Source: an uncultured Parabacteroides sp.
GTDB lineage: Bacteria; Bacteroidota; Bacteroidia; Bacteroidales; Tannerellaceae
Direction: 5' to 3'
DNA: 64,000 nt
Assembly: GCF_947855115.1 (NCBI RefSeq)
Contig: NZ_CANTZW010000025.1
Coordinates: 1-64,000, forward strand
Shown: piece after piece, positions 34,801 through 44,555 of the stretch
Position numbering within the stretch: position 1 is the first letter of the stretch
Layout of the letters: the number at the start of each line of letters is the position of its first letter
The notes under the pieces: generated by a model
Seen by the model: only the letters and a program-made list of their open reading frames with translations
Told to the model about the DNA's origin: nothing
Database searches by the model: none
Position numbers and translations under genes: made by a program

Positions 34801-35014
34801 CCTCCGATTCGAAGTCTCCGGTTACAACGTAATTCGTGAATGGCTAAAATACCATTCATTCGCATACTATAGAAAATCATGCAAACGAGAGGATATTCTT
34901 GATTTATTCAATTTATTAGGTAAAATCCATGAATTCAAGGAACAAGTAATATTGGCAGATTATGTGATGGGAAAGATACTCTCATCTGAGATTTTAAAGC
35001 CATCACTTAAGTAA
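31811..35014 (+). CDS. Large restriction enzyme: PD-(D/E)xK nuclease fused to N6-methyltransferase-like domain (type IIG/ISP-like)
   Basis: This 1067-residue protein combines an N-terminal nuclease with a methyltransferase fold. Nuclease signs are E31, then GRPDWLF (D69) and YVEAKSF (E85, K87), a PD-(D/E)xK pattern. A helical spacer (about 170-330) leads to the methyltransferase: motif I KIIDPCCGTGTFIEAVL (about 382-398) and motif IV IIGNPPCSDSMD with N489-P-P-C492. The usual fourth residue is Tyr or Phe, so methylation may be weak or lost. The C-terminal 500 residues would hold the target-recognition domain. In type IIG enzymes one polypeptide cuts and methylates. Here two separate C5 methyltransferases in the same operon could replace the methylation role. 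No helicase motifs are seen. Confidence 0.8.
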   Translation: MERLKQILDEYIKKLSNDYRTALTTGNATPELSFRPALDDFLKQLSGYINPKIDRIFEPRQQGKYGRPDWLFSNKETMGIYGYVEAKSFNPAIPIDPAAYENQVKRYLYLGNPVILTDGIDFIMYTPAGKPKNVSICQKPIEWGNITLNTDILPLFQKFFEEEGYRTVSEKQLVSELSKRARYLSDDLEEILALEEDEAENETERKTIVALKLLWDVASKSHDKSLENNHTFAGFVAQILAFGLLYAHRFVNEKNIPPVNKYKLLQIFWDSSLFHKDAQRLTPFKTLVDALADELDSSFSKLGIWYDNTRRLLSCIRLTDQQVTAPNFHELYETFLSEYDDKTRRDFGAWYTPMCLANYTVKFVANILPTVIQEETIEGKALKIIDPCCGTGTFIEAVLNNLQLQVGSQIIGFEILPVPYALSNYRISMLNVKDKSDIEIVLTNTLSDSTFKRTQIDNNATDAVSTFFLKEQQKAKKFSTPPLTVIIGNPPCSDSMDTSNEGKMIAKLMNDFRPSVCKRRSNKQKQLANEMTKFLRWSLFKAEQSRPSVFALILPATFASHVSFINARKYLSEHVSEMWVLEFDVDNRAGHHAENIFNTVQGRLLLVGTLCELTFELPTIHYKSICAMTKREKETFFKTPVNIEGWTSVRLDKNYSFKPTINVGEELYSCFWHLISDNDAPAIFERHCSGLKLAPTHLLVHFSKGQLKRRSRFISDENNSYDEIKNRWYKGQVKPPPQSKLTHDVKVALANINGKIVDYSFRPFLSASLILDKKLMNALRKTPGGGMRERPEVQAAFAEKNVFGFAAAPAPADICPVIKKFTSFCWHLPDNDLVTRGNSHIFCNRYPEYKAGGKWIGKPQSNVNPTLVQKLSSILEYNVDEVIDLVVFYSYAVLNSQLYMKTFEGKLHTVAGEWPAIPITKSKNLFDEMANIGKAMANIEKNDFVVDTSLLSKLLGEQLKSFPDECEIQNYRVSDSSVIFQDTRNNVTFTLHVPNDILRFEVSGYNVIREWLKYHSFAYYRKSCKREDILDLFNLLGKIHEFKEQVILADYVMGKILSSEILKPSLK

Positions 35015-35060
35015 AAAGATACTCAAATTAACATTATACATATAATTTAAATATAGAATC

Positions 35061-35465
35061 ATGTTAGACTTAACGACCCCTTCCGTATTATTTTCCGCCA
35101 TATCCTTGATATTGTTGGCCTATACGAACCGCTTCCTTTCATACGCAAGCGTAGTGCGCGCACTGAAAGAAAAGCACCAGCAAACCCATGATCCCAAGGA
35201 CATCGCCCAGATAGCGAACTTACGGAAAAGGCTCTATCTGACCCGTTCCATGCAAATACTAGGCATACTCAGCTTGCTGCTCTGCGTGATCGCCATGTTC
35301 TTCATCTATATATCATGGCAGATTTTCGCCGCCTGGATATTTGGCGCGGCCTTGTTACTACTAGCCGCCTCTTTATGTGTATGTATCTGGGAAATAAACA
35401 TTTCTGTTAAAGCCTTGGAAATTCATTTAGAAGATATCAGTTCTAAAGAGAAGTTAAAACCGTAA
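35061..35465 (+). CDS. DUF2721-family membrane protein
   Basis: The 134-residue protein matches the DUF2721 pattern: TPSVLFSAISLILLAYTNRFLSYASVVRAL at the start, a loop with QIANLRKRLYLTRSMQ, and two further hydrophobic segments (ILGILSLLLCVIAMFFIYI, IFGAALLLLAASLCVCIWEI). It is probably an inner-membrane protein of unknown function. It marks the return from the defence island to core DNA and lies 47 bp after the restriction gene. A promoter for the tRNA-Glu/rpsT unit begins right after its stop. Confidence 0.85.
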   Translation: MLDLTTPSVLFSAISLILLAYTNRFLSYASVVRALKEKHQQTHDPKDIAQIANLRKRLYLTRSMQILGILSLLLCVIAMFFIYISWQIFAAWIFGAALLLLAASLCVCIWEINISVKALEIHLEDISSKEKLKP

Positions 35466-35492
35466 ACAACTCTAAATTTTCCATCGAAATGT

Positions 35493-35523
35493 TTTGCCAG
35501 TTCGGAGAGATCCTCTATCTTTG
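35493..35523 (+). promoter_or_regulatory. Promoter of tRNA-Glu/rpsT
   Basis: TTTG (35493-35496) and TATCTTTG (35516-35523) are separated by 19 bp, the classic Bacteroidota sigma-ABfr promoter layout. It lies about 60 bp upstream of tRNA-Glu. Confidence 0.8.
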
Positions 35524-35581
35524 CACTCGCAATCGGGAAATCAGCTTCTTAGAACGCTAAAAGTGAGAACTTTGACATTTT

Positions 35582-35653
35582 GGCCCATTCGTCTATCGGC
35601 TAGGACGCAAGATTTTCATTCTTGAAAGAGGGGTTCGATTCCCCTATGGGCTA
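35582..35653 (+). tRNA. tRNA-Glu (anticodon UUC), first copy
   Basis: This is a 72-nt cloverleaf. The acceptor GGCCCAT pairs with ATGGGCT (G-T end pair), the anticodon arm is CAAGA-TTTTCAT-TCTTG with TTC, and the T arm is AGGGG-TTCGATT-CCCCT. The discriminator is A. CCA is not encoded after it (CAA follows). It is identical to the copy at 36019. Confidence 0.97.
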
Positions 35654-35695
35654 CAATAAACAAGATTAAAAAAACAATAAAGAGAAGATCTAGAA

Positions 35696-35950
35696 ATGGC
35701 AAACCATAAGTCATCAATCAAGAGAATCAGACAGACAAACGCAAGACGTTTGCGTAACAGATATTACGCAAAGACAGCTAGAAACGCTATGAGAGTTTTG
35801 CGCGCTACTGAAGACAAGAACGAGGCACAAGCTTTGTTCCCGAAAGTATGCTCTATGTTGGATAAGCTTGCGAAAAAGAACGTTATCCACAAGAACAAGG
35901 CTGGTAATCTGAAATCCAAGTTGGCTAAGCACGTTAATGCGCTGGCATAA
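35696..35950 (+). CDS. rpsT: 30S ribosomal protein S20
   Basis: S20 is a small basic protein that binds 16S rRNA early in 30S assembly. The 84 residues show the family features: [32 protein letters not shown], then [32 protein letters not shown]. It lies between two identical tRNA-Glu genes and follows the first by 42 bp, so they probably share a transcript from the promoter at 35493. A rho-independent hairpin follows before the second tRNA. Confidence 0.97.
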   Translation: MANHKSSIKRIRQTNARRLRNRYYAKTARNAMRVLRATEDKNEAQALFPKVCSMLDKLAKKNVIHKNKAGNLKSKLAKHVNALA

Positions 35951-35977
35951 GCAGAAGGTAATTACTTTTACTAGTAT

Positions 35978-36010
35978 AAAGCCGGACTCTTGATAAGCCC
36001 GGCTTTTTTA
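35978..36010 (+). terminator. Intrinsic terminator after rpsT
   Basis: AAAGCCGG (35978-35985) pairs with CCGGCTTT (35999-36006), followed by TTTT. It lies only 9 bp upstream of the second tRNA-Glu, so that tRNA depends on read-through or its own promoter. Confidence 0.85.
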
Positions 36011-36018
36011 AGCCCGAT

Positions 36019-36090
36019 GGCCCATTCGTCTATCGGCTAGGACGCAAGATTTTCATTCTTGAAAGAGGGGTTCGATTCCCCTATGGGCTA
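36019..36090 (+). tRNA. tRNA-Glu (anticodon UUC), second copy
   Basis: This is identical over all 72 nt to the copy at 35582, but here the CCA end is encoded (36091-36093). The two copies flank rpsT. Confidence 0.97.
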
Positions 36091-36228
36091 CCATCATAAG
36101 GAGAGAGATAGGCATATGGCTTACCTCTCTTTTTTCATACCCGCTTTTTTCGCTATTTTCACATCCCCCACTTCGCTATCTCAATAAAAATCACTACATT
36201 TGTTAGATTTTTTTGAGGACATAGATAA

Positions 36229-38211
<1,983 letters not shown>

Positions 38212-38215
38212 AATC

Positions 38216-39988
38216 ATGAAAGTCCGTCGTCCGAACCTAGAGGCTCTATACAAGGAAGTCGATAATTATATAGCGGCCAAAGAAAACCTCCAACCTCCCC
38301 GAATAGGGATATCAGCCAATCGGAGAGACGGACTTTCCTGCATAGCCGAGACCTATGTGCAAGCCGTGCTAGACGCAGGAGGAGCCCCGGTGCTCATCCC
38401 TGTGATCACGGACGTGAAGGCATTGACCGAACTGGTTTCCGTATTAGACGGGCTGGTCATGAGCGGAGGTGGAGACATCAATCCGCTCTATTTACATGAG
38501 GAGCCTATCCCCCAATTGCAAGATGTCGATACGCTACGGGACGAATATGATTTGATCCTGCTTCGTCTGGCCGCCAACCGGCAAATCCCGATCATGGGTA
38601 TCTGCCGGGGACATCAGATCTTGAACGTGGCGTTCGGGGGAAGTGTTTATCAGGACATCCATTCGCAAACCAATCATCCATTATTAAAACACAGCCAGAC
38701 TCTGGCCCGGGAATATCCGTCGCATACGGTGACGCTTGAGCCGGGAACGAGTCGGTTACGCAGTGTTCTCAAAGGGGAAGAACAGATACTTGTCAATTCT
38801 TTCCACCACCAAGCGGTAAAAGAAGTCGCTCCCGGATTTAGGGCAACGGCAACCGCTCCGGACGGGATCAACGAGGCCATGGAGGCTATGGAGAAATCGA
38901 TATTCAGCGTGCAATGGCACCCGGAAGCCATGGCTCCACAAGGGGATGAGCACATGAAAGCCTTGTTCGCCTACCACATTGAGAACGCCCGCCGATTCGC
39001 GAAAGCCAAAATGATCCACCAACGGATCGTGACGATCGATTCTCACACAGATACCCCCATGATCTTTCCCGGAGAATTTAATATCGGGGAGAAAGAAGGA
39101 GGAAAAGTAAATCTTCCTTTCATGGAGGAAGGGCGGATCGACGCTACATTCATGGTGGCTTATATCCCGCAAGGCCAACGAGATGAGGTTTCCTTACAGG
39201 CAGCGACCGCATATGCGGTCGAGCGACTGAATCAGGTAAAACGCCAGCAGACCTTACATCCGGGCCGGATGGCTATAGCCACGACCCCCCAAGAGATCTT
39301 GGCGATCAAGCGACAAGGGAAAAAAGCGATCTGTCTCGGTATCGAGAATGGATACGCTTTGGGGAAACGGATCGAGAACCTACGAATGTTCAAGGATATG
39401 GGAGTCTCTTATATCACCCTATGTCACAACGGAGATAATGATATTTGCGATTCCGCGAGAGGAAAACAGGAATGGAAAGGCTTAAGTCCTTTCGGCAAAG
39501 AGGTGGTAAAAGAGATGAACCGACTAGGTATCATGATAGATATCTCACATGCCGCGGAAAGTAGCTTTTATGACGTGCTAGAGGTGAGCGAGACCCCGAT
39601 CATAGCCTCCCACTCGTCCGCACGTGCGCTTTGCGACCATCCCCGTAACTTAACGGACGATCAACTGAAGGCGTTGGCCGCCCAAGGTGGTGTAGCTCAA
39701 ATCTGCCTATATAAAGGATTCATTAACGAGGAAGCGGAAAAGGCCTCTTTAAGCGACGCAATCCGGCATATCAATCATATCGTGGATTTAGTAGGGACCG
39801 ACCATGTCGGTATCGGCTCGGATTTCGACGGAGACGGGGAATTGATAGGCTGTTCCGCTACCAACGAGTTGATAAATATCACCGTCCGGCTGTTGGAAGA
39901 GGGGTATACGGAAGAAGATATACGGAAAATATGGGGCGGTAACTTACTAAGAGTCATGAGCGCCATACAAGATTACCCGGATAAGTAA
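38216..39988 (+). CDS. Cytoplasmic fusion: class I glutamine amidotransferase (C26) plus M19 dipeptidase
   Basis: Two enzymes are joined in one chain of 590 residues. The N-terminal part (about 1-260) is a gamma-glutamyl hydrolase/PuuD-like amidotransferase: GLVMSGGGDINPLYL, MGICRGHQILNVAFGGS with the nucleophile Cys, and FSVQWHPEAM with the His and Glu. The C-terminal part is an M19 membrane-dipeptidase-like enzyme: IDSHTDTPMIF, CLGIENGYALG, ISHAAESSFYDVLEVSETPIIASHSSARAL and VGIGSDFDGDGEL, which hold the zinc ligands. There is no signal peptide. An open frame starting at 38204 overlaps gyrB; the ATG at 38216 is preferred. Likely role: stepwise release of gamma-glutamyl and dipeptide bonds, inferred from domains. 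Confidence 0.88.
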   Translation: MKVRRPNLEALYKEVDNYIAAKENLQPPRIGISANRRDGLSCIAETYVQAVLDAGGAPVLIPVITDVKALTELVSVLDGLVMSGGGDINPLYLHEEPIPQLQDVDTLRDEYDLILLRLAANRQIPIMGICRGHQILNVAFGGSVYQDIHSQTNHPLLKHSQTLAREYPSHTVTLEPGTSRLRSVLKGEEQILVNSFHHQAVKEVAPGFRATATAPDGINEAMEAMEKSIFSVQWHPEAMAPQGDEHMKALFAYHIENARRFAKAKMIHQRIVTIDSHTDTPMIFPGEFNIGEKEGGKVNLPFMEEGRIDATFMVAYIPQGQRDEVSLQAATAYAVERLNQVKRQQTLHPGRMAIATTPQEILAIKRQGKKAICLGIENGYALGKRIENLRMFKDMGVSYITLCHNGDNDICDSARGKQEWKGLSPFGKEVVKEMNRLGIMIDISHAAESSFYDVLEVSETPIIASHSSARALCDHPRNLTDDQLKALAAQGGVAQICLYKGFINEEAEKASLSDAIRHINHIVDLVGTDHVGIGSDFDGDGELIGCSATNELINITVRLLEEGYTEEDIRKIWGGNLLRVMSAIQDYPDK

Positions 39989-40008
39989 CATACAAAAAAT
40001 TACATATT

Positions 40009-41859
40009 ATGAAAAAGTTCTTATACACAACAATATGCGCCTGCGGTATTCTATGTGGGGCGCAAGCGCAAACTCCCGGGTCGAAGGTTCCAGACTTGAA
40101 GAAGCTATATGAGTTGACAGATTCCTGCGATGTAAACGTACGAGCGCCCTACTCCCCGTTGATCGGCCTGTCTGCCAGTATATCAAACGGAGCTTCCCGT
40201 GTAGGGGCCACTTATATCCAATCTATCGTAAAGGCCGGGGGAACTCCGGTCATAATACCGGCGGTAACAGACGGTAAGGTACTCAGGAACATCGTGTCGA
40301 ACCTAGACGGCCTCATCCTGACAGGAGGAGCGGACATCAATCCTCTATGGTATGGCGAAGAGCCTAAAGAAGAGCTGGCCGAGGTTGATCCCACACGAGA
40401 TCTTTATGAGCTGAAACTGGTCAAAATGGCGACAGACCATAATATCCCGGTCTTAGGCATATGCCGGGGACTGCAATTATTAAACGTAGCTTTTGGCGGT
40501 ACGCTTTATCAAGATATCCCCTCACAACGAGGCGATCTTCACATCAAGCACAACCAGGCTTTACCCAGCGCATATGGCTCACATCGTATTTTCGTAGATT
40601 CCAACTCGCGACTCGCCTCAATATTAGGCGAGGACACCTTAACCGTAAACTCTCTTCATCACCAGGCTATCAAGGATCTGGCACCAATTTTCAAGGTTAC
40701 GGCCTTGGCTCCCGACAGTATTGTCGAAGCGATCGACGCATACCCGAACCATTCGATCATGGGGGTTCAATGGCATCCGGAAGCCTTGACTTACGGGGGA
40801 GACACCACGATGTTAAAGATATTCCGCCATCTGATAGATAAAGCGAAAACATTCCACCAAGCCAAGGAAATGCACAAGCGTTTTCTATCCGTGGATACGC
40901 ATACCGACACACCTTTCTGGTTTAAGCGTGCCGGATTCAGCATCGCAGACCGGGAGCGAAACCGGGTAAACATCCCGAAAATGCAAGAAGGAAAGCTGGA
41001 TGGCGTATTCCTCGCCGCTTTTATCGGGCAAGGTAAGCGCGACGAGGCCTCTTTACAGGAGGCGGTACAAAAAGTGACCGGTCTGATCGAAGGTATCCGC
41101 AAGCAAGCGGAATTGAACAAGGATATTTGTGGCATCGCCATAACGACCCAAGATTTCATACGTTTAAAAAACGAGGGGAAGAAGGCGTTCTTCATCGGCA
41201 TAGAGAACGGATACGGTATCGGTAAGGATTTGGCGAACATCGCTAAGTTCAAGGCGATGGGTGTCAATTATATCACGCTTTGCCATTCTTACGATAACGA
41301 TATTTGCGATTCTTCTACCCATACAAAGAAAGAGTGGGATGGTTTAAGCCCGTTCGGGAAAGAAGTCGTGAGAGAGATGAATCGCCAGGGCATCATGGTA
41401 GACATGTCTCATGCCTCCGAGAAGTCATTCTGGGATGTCATCAAATTATCTGAGGCTCCGATCATCTGTTCGCACTCCTCTTCCATGGTGAAATGTAAGC
41501 ATGACCGTAACCTGACCGACGAGCAACTAAAAGCCCTTGCCCAAAATGGGGGCGTGGCACAGGTTTGCCTGCTCGACCGCTATATCAACGAGGATTATAA
41601 AAACGCAAGCCTCACCGACGCTATCGAACATATTGACCATATGGTGAAAATAGCCGGTATCGATCATGTAGGCATCGGTTCCGATTTTGACGGTGGAGGC
41701 GGGATAATCGGTTGCGAGAGCGACAACGATTTCATACAGATCACGGTTAAATTAATAGAGAAAGGATATACCGAGGAAGATATCGCCAAGATATGGGGTG
41801 GAAACTTGATGCGCGTACTGGACGAGGTTCAAGCGGCCGCCTCCGTAAAAACATTATAA
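40009..41859 (+). CDS. Secreted paralogue: C26 amidotransferase plus M19 dipeptidase fusion
   Basis: The 616-residue protein has the same two-domain order as its upstream neighbour, but begins with a signal peptide (MKKFLYTTICACGILCGAQAQ), so it acts in the periplasm. N-terminal motifs are GLILTGGADINPLWYG, LGICRGLQLLNVAFGGT (Cys nucleophile) and MGVQWHPEAL. C-terminal motifs are VDTHTDTPFWF, FIGIENGYGIG, DMSHASEKSFWDVIKLSEAPIICSHSS and VGIGSDFDGGGGI. It starts 20 bp after its paralogue stops, so they are co-transcribed. The pair looks like a tandem duplication with divergence in location. Confidence 0.88.
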   Translation: MKKFLYTTICACGILCGAQAQTPGSKVPDLKKLYELTDSCDVNVRAPYSPLIGLSASISNGASRVGATYIQSIVKAGGTPVIIPAVTDGKVLRNIVSNLDGLILTGGADINPLWYGEEPKEELAEVDPTRDLYELKLVKMATDHNIPVLGICRGLQLLNVAFGGTLYQDIPSQRGDLHIKHNQALPSAYGSHRIFVDSNSRLASILGEDTLTVNSLHHQAIKDLAPIFKVTALAPDSIVEAIDAYPNHSIMGVQWHPEALTYGGDTTMLKIFRHLIDKAKTFHQAKEMHKRFLSVDTHTDTPFWFKRAGFSIADRERNRVNIPKMQEGKLDGVFLAAFIGQGKRDEASLQEAVQKVTGLIEGIRKQAELNKDICGIAITTQDFIRLKNEGKKAFFIGIENGYGIGKDLANIAKFKAMGVNYITLCHSYDNDICDSSTHTKKEWDGLSPFGKEVVREMNRQGIMVDMSHASEKSFWDVIKLSEAPIICSHSSSMVKCKHDRNLTDEQLKALAQNGGVAQVCLLDRYINEDYKNASLTDAIEHIDHMVKIAGIDHVGIGSDFDGGGGIIGCESDNDFIQITVKLIEKGYTEEDIAKIWGGNLMRVLDEVQAAASVKTL

Positions 41860-41872
41860 ACAAAACATATTT

Positions 41873-42862
41873 ATGATCAGATTATTTTTTACGTTATTGA
41901 GTTTTGCTCTTTTATCATGTGGAGCTAAAGAAACCAAAGAGACCAGTAATATGACAGAAGTCAAGAAGCAACCAGTCACTTCGGTTGTCCCCGATTTCAA
42001 CGCGGACAGCGCCTACGCTTATGTAGCGAACCAGGTTGCTTTTGGTCCGCGCGTACCTAACACGGCGGCTCATAAAGCTTGCGGGGATTATTTAGCGTCC
42101 GAACTGAAACGCTTCGGAGCCAAAGTCTATCAGCAGGAAGCGATACTGACCGCCTACGACGGAACGAAGCTGGAAGCGAGAAACATCATAGGTTCGTTTG
42201 ATCCGGAGAATAGTAAACGTGTCTTACTATTCGCACATTGGGACAGCCGTCCCTATTCGGACCACGATCCCGATCCTTCCAAGCACCGGACTCCATTGGA
42301 CGGAGCGGACGATGGGGGTAGCGGTGTAGGTGCCTTATTGGAGATCGCCCGCCAAATCGGACAAAAGGCCCCGGGTATCGGCATCGATATTATTTTCTTC
42401 GACGCGGAGGATTATGGTACGCCGGAATTCGTAACCGATTATACACCGGATAGCTGGTGCCTAGGTACCCAGTTCTGGGCAAAAAATCCGCATGTTCCCA
42501 ATTATACGGCAGAATACGGGATCTTATTGGATATGGTGGGCGGCAAGAACGCCACGTTTTTCAAGGAACAACAATCCTTGCGTGCGGCAGCCCCGATCGT
42601 TGAGATGGTATGGAGCGCGGCCCGTGATTTGGGATATGGAAAATATTTCATTAACGCCACCGGTGGAGCAATCACAGACGATCATCAATATGTGATCAGC
42701 GGGCGTAATATCCCGAGTATCGACATCATCAACTATGACCCGGAGTCTAAAACAGGTTTCGCCAGTTACTGGCATACGCAAAAAGATAATATGGAGAATA
42801 TAGACCGTGAGACTCTAAAAGCTGCCGGTCAAACCGTACTGGAAGTAATATACAATCGATAA
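41873..42862 (+). CDS. Glutaminyl-peptide cyclotransferase (M28 family), lipoprotein
   Basis: This is a zinc-dependent enzyme that turns N-terminal Gln into pyroglutamate. The 329 residues begin with a lipoprotein signal (LLSFALLSCGAK, Cys near 16). M28 signs are FAHWDSRPYSDHDPD, LDGADDGGSGVGALLEIA (zinc Asp), IIFFDAEDYGTPEF, SWCLGTQFWA and ITDDHQYVISG. The arrangement WCLGTQFWA...DMVGGKNA is typical of bacterial glutaminyl cyclases, as opposed to M28 aminopeptidases. It follows the two dipeptidase fusions by 13 bp, giving a three-gene peptide-trimming operon, with sufE next. Confidence 0.88.
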   Translation: MIRLFFTLLSFALLSCGAKETKETSNMTEVKKQPVTSVVPDFNADSAYAYVANQVAFGPRVPNTAAHKACGDYLASELKRFGAKVYQQEAILTAYDGTKLEARNIIGSFDPENSKRVLLFAHWDSRPYSDHDPDPSKHRTPLDGADDGGSGVGALLEIARQIGQKAPGIGIDIIFFDAEDYGTPEFVTDYTPDSWCLGTQFWAKNPHVPNYTAEYGILLDMVGGKNATFFKEQQSLRAAAPIVEMVWSAARDLGYGKYFINATGGAITDDHQYVISGRNIPSIDIINYDPESKTGFASYWHTQKDNMENIDRETLKAAGQTVLEVIYNR

Positions 42863-42874
42863 AATACTGATAAA

Positions 42875-43300
42875 ATGACAATCAATGAACTTCAAGACAA
42901 TGTAATCGAAGAATTCTCTGTCTTCGATGATTGGATGGATAAATATGCGTTATTAATAGATCTGGGAAATTCCCTTCCCCCGCTCGATGAGAAATATAAA
43001 ACGGAAAGCAACTTGATCGAGGGTTGTCAAAGCCGGGTTTGGTTCCAAGCGGATTATGTGGACGGTAAGATTATTTTCCAAGGAGAAAGCGATGCCGTGA
43101 TCGTAAAAGGTATCGTATCCTTGCTGATCCAGATCTTATCGGGCCATACCCCTCAAGAAATCTTGGACGCGGATCTTTATTTTATAGACAAGGTAGGATT
43201 AAAAGAACATTTATCCCCTACCCGTTCCAACGGATTGGTAGCGATGGTGAAGCAAATGCGTCTATACGCGATGGCTTACCGGGCAAAGGAACAACAATAA
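42875..43300 (+). CDS. sufE: SufE-family sulfur acceptor
   Basis: SufE takes sulfur from the cysteine desulfurase SufS and passes it to the SufBCD scaffold for Fe-S cluster assembly. The 141 residues show TINELQDNVIEEFSVFDDWMDKYALLIDLG, LIEGCQSRVWF with the active Cys, and LSPTRSNGLVAMVKQMR. Size and motif order fit the family. It is 12 bp after the glutaminyl cyclase. SufS is encoded at 44556-45770 and SufBCD at 54005-57593, so the pathway is split across this window. Confidence 0.93.
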   Translation: MTINELQDNVIEEFSVFDDWMDKYALLIDLGNSLPPLDEKYKTESNLIEGCQSRVWFQADYVDGKIIFQGESDAVIVKGIVSLLIQILSGHTPQEILDADLYFIDKVGLKEHLSPTRSNGLVAMVKQMRLYAMAYRAKEQQ

Positions 43301-43313
43301 AAGCAGGTATTTT

Positions 43314-43412
43314 CACACGTATATAGGCACGAGCCGAAACGTATATACGTGTAAGCCTACACCGATATAGGCATAGCCTTATGCGTATATACGTATGAGG
43401 CTATGCCTATAT
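43314..43412. repeat. Double ACGTATATA palindromic repeat, convergent terminator region
   Basis: ACACGTATATA (43315-43325) pairs with TATATACGTGT (43342-43352). Next to it ATATAGGCATAGCCT (43365-43379) pairs perfectly with AGGCTATGCCTATAT (43398-43412), whose loop is itself a near-palindrome around GTATATAC. It fills the gap between converging sufE and rnhB. Confidence 0.85.
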
Positions 43413-43417
43413 ACGTA

Positions 43418-44017
43418 TTAAAAACCGAGTGTAAGTTGCTCCGGTAAGAGCGTAAAAGTCTTGCGGTGATAAGGTGTAATTCCATGGGTACGAATCGCTT
43501 CCCTGTGGGCTTTGGTAGGATAGCCTTTATTATCCAGCCAATGATAAGCGGGGTATTCCAAAGCCAATTCGTTCATATAATCATCCCGATACGTTTTAGC
43601 CAATATAGAAGCGGCGGCGATACTCAGGTATTTACCGTCGCCTTTTACTACGGTGGTATGTGGAATACCGGGATAGGGGGTGAAACGGTTTCCATCGATC
43701 AATAAATGTTCCGGCTGTACTTTCAATTGCTCGATCGCACGATGCATAGCCAAGAAAGAGGCCTTTAAGATATTAATCTTATCAATCTCTTCCGGACTGA
43801 CGATTCCTACCGCCCAAGCGATCGCCTCACGCTCGATGACGGGACGAAGCTTATATCGTTTCTTCTCGCTTAATTGTTTGCTATCGTTTAAATCCTCATT
43901 CTTGAAATCCTTCGGAAGAATCACGGCGGCGGCGAATACCGCACCCGCCAAACAACCTCTTCCCGCCTCATCGCACCCGGCCTCTATACGCCCGGCTTCC
44001 ATATAAGGTAACAACAT
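43418..44017 (-). CDS. rnhB: Ribonuclease HII
   Basis: RNase HII removes ribonucleotides from DNA and RNA primers in hybrids. The 199 residues contain the signature block [23 protein letters not shown] (catalytic Asp and Glu), [10 protein letters not shown], then [12 protein letters not shown] (catalytic Asp), [23 protein letters not shown] (the last Asp in the family) and [19 protein letters not shown] ten-residue N-terminal extension ([10 protein letters not shown]) precedes the fold. It converges on sufE over a palindromic repeat. Confidence 0.96.
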   Translation of the reverse strand: MLLPYMEAGRIEAGCDEAGRGCLAGAVFAAAVILPKDFKNEDLNDSKQLSEKKRYKLRPVIEREAIAWAVGIVSPEEIDKINILKASFLAMHRAIEQLKVQPEHLLIDGNRFTPYPGIPHTTVVKGDGKYLSIAAASILAKTYRDDYMNELALEYPAYHWLDNKGYPTKAHREAIRTHGITPYHRKTFTLLPEQLTLGF

Positions 44018-44051
44018 ATCCCAGTTTATTATTTATCGTATATATCGTTTT

Positions 44052-44143
44052 GTAGAGACGGAGCGTGCTCCGTCTCATCCCTTCAAAATGGTAACTTAAA
44101 AATACCATTCGTTTGTGGGAGACGGGGCACGCCCCGTCTCTAC
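44052..44143. repeat. GAGACGG palindrome pair (REP/BIME-like element)
   Basis: Two 22-bp palindromes, one centred on GGAGCGTGCTCC (44055-44076) and one on GGGGCACGCCCC (44119-44140), face each other. GTAGAGACGG at one outer edge mirrors CCGTCTCTAC at the other. The 92-bp unit has no ORF and lies between rnhB and the VanZ-like gene. Confidence 0.8.
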
Positions 44144-44154
44144 TAGATTGTACA

Positions 44155-44553
44155 TTATTTTTGCTCTTTTACAATCCAAGGGCGAAGCACGAACCAAGCG
44201 AATGCAGTAGCGGCGATCACTCCGCAAGTATTCGCCAAGAAATCAAACCAATCCCCACCCCGGTATGTCGTACAATATTCTTGCAATATCTCAATAATCC
44301 CACTCATAGCGATCGGGCATAAAACCGCCCCGATCCAAGCATGTCCTAATACCGTCTCATACTTCCGGTGATTCCGCAAAAACTCCAGCCATAGCATACC
44401 CGACATTCCTCCATACATACAGAAATGAACCACCTTGTCTACCCCCGGGAATAAAGGAATATCATCCATCTTCGGCGGCTTAAAAAACGACAAGTAAATA
44501 ACGATCAATATAATCGCCAATGAAAACGGATATTTCTTAATATAATACATCAT
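44155..44553 (-). CDS. VanZ-like family membrane protein
   Basis: The protein from the chosen start (MMYYIKKYPFSLAIILIVIYL) has 133 residues and about four hydrophobic segments. VanZ-like signs are FPGVDKVVHFCMYGGMSGMLWLEFL, LCPIAMSGIIEILQEYCTTYRGGDWFDFLANTCGVIAATAFAWF. A longer frame starts at 44685, but it overlaps sufS by 130 bp in another frame and looks spurious. It begins only 2 bp after the sufS stop, so it is probably co-transcribed. Function is unknown; some VanZ-like proteins alter glycopeptide sensitivity, which cannot be claimed here. Confidence 0.85.
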   Translation of the reverse strand: MMYYIKKYPFSLAIILIVIYLSFFKPPKMDDIPLFPGVDKVVHFCMYGGMSGMLWLEFLRNHRKYETVLGHAWIGAVLCPIAMSGIIEILQEYCTTYRGGDWFDFLANTCGVIAATAFAWFVLRPWIVKEQK

Positions 44554-44555
44554 AC

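Noticed and set aside
20657..35040. One single mobile element covering both the cargo operon and the R-M genes
   Set aside because: No third copy of the end repeat was found near 35.0-35.6 kb, and the best repeat pair excludes the R-M genes. The idea remains possible.
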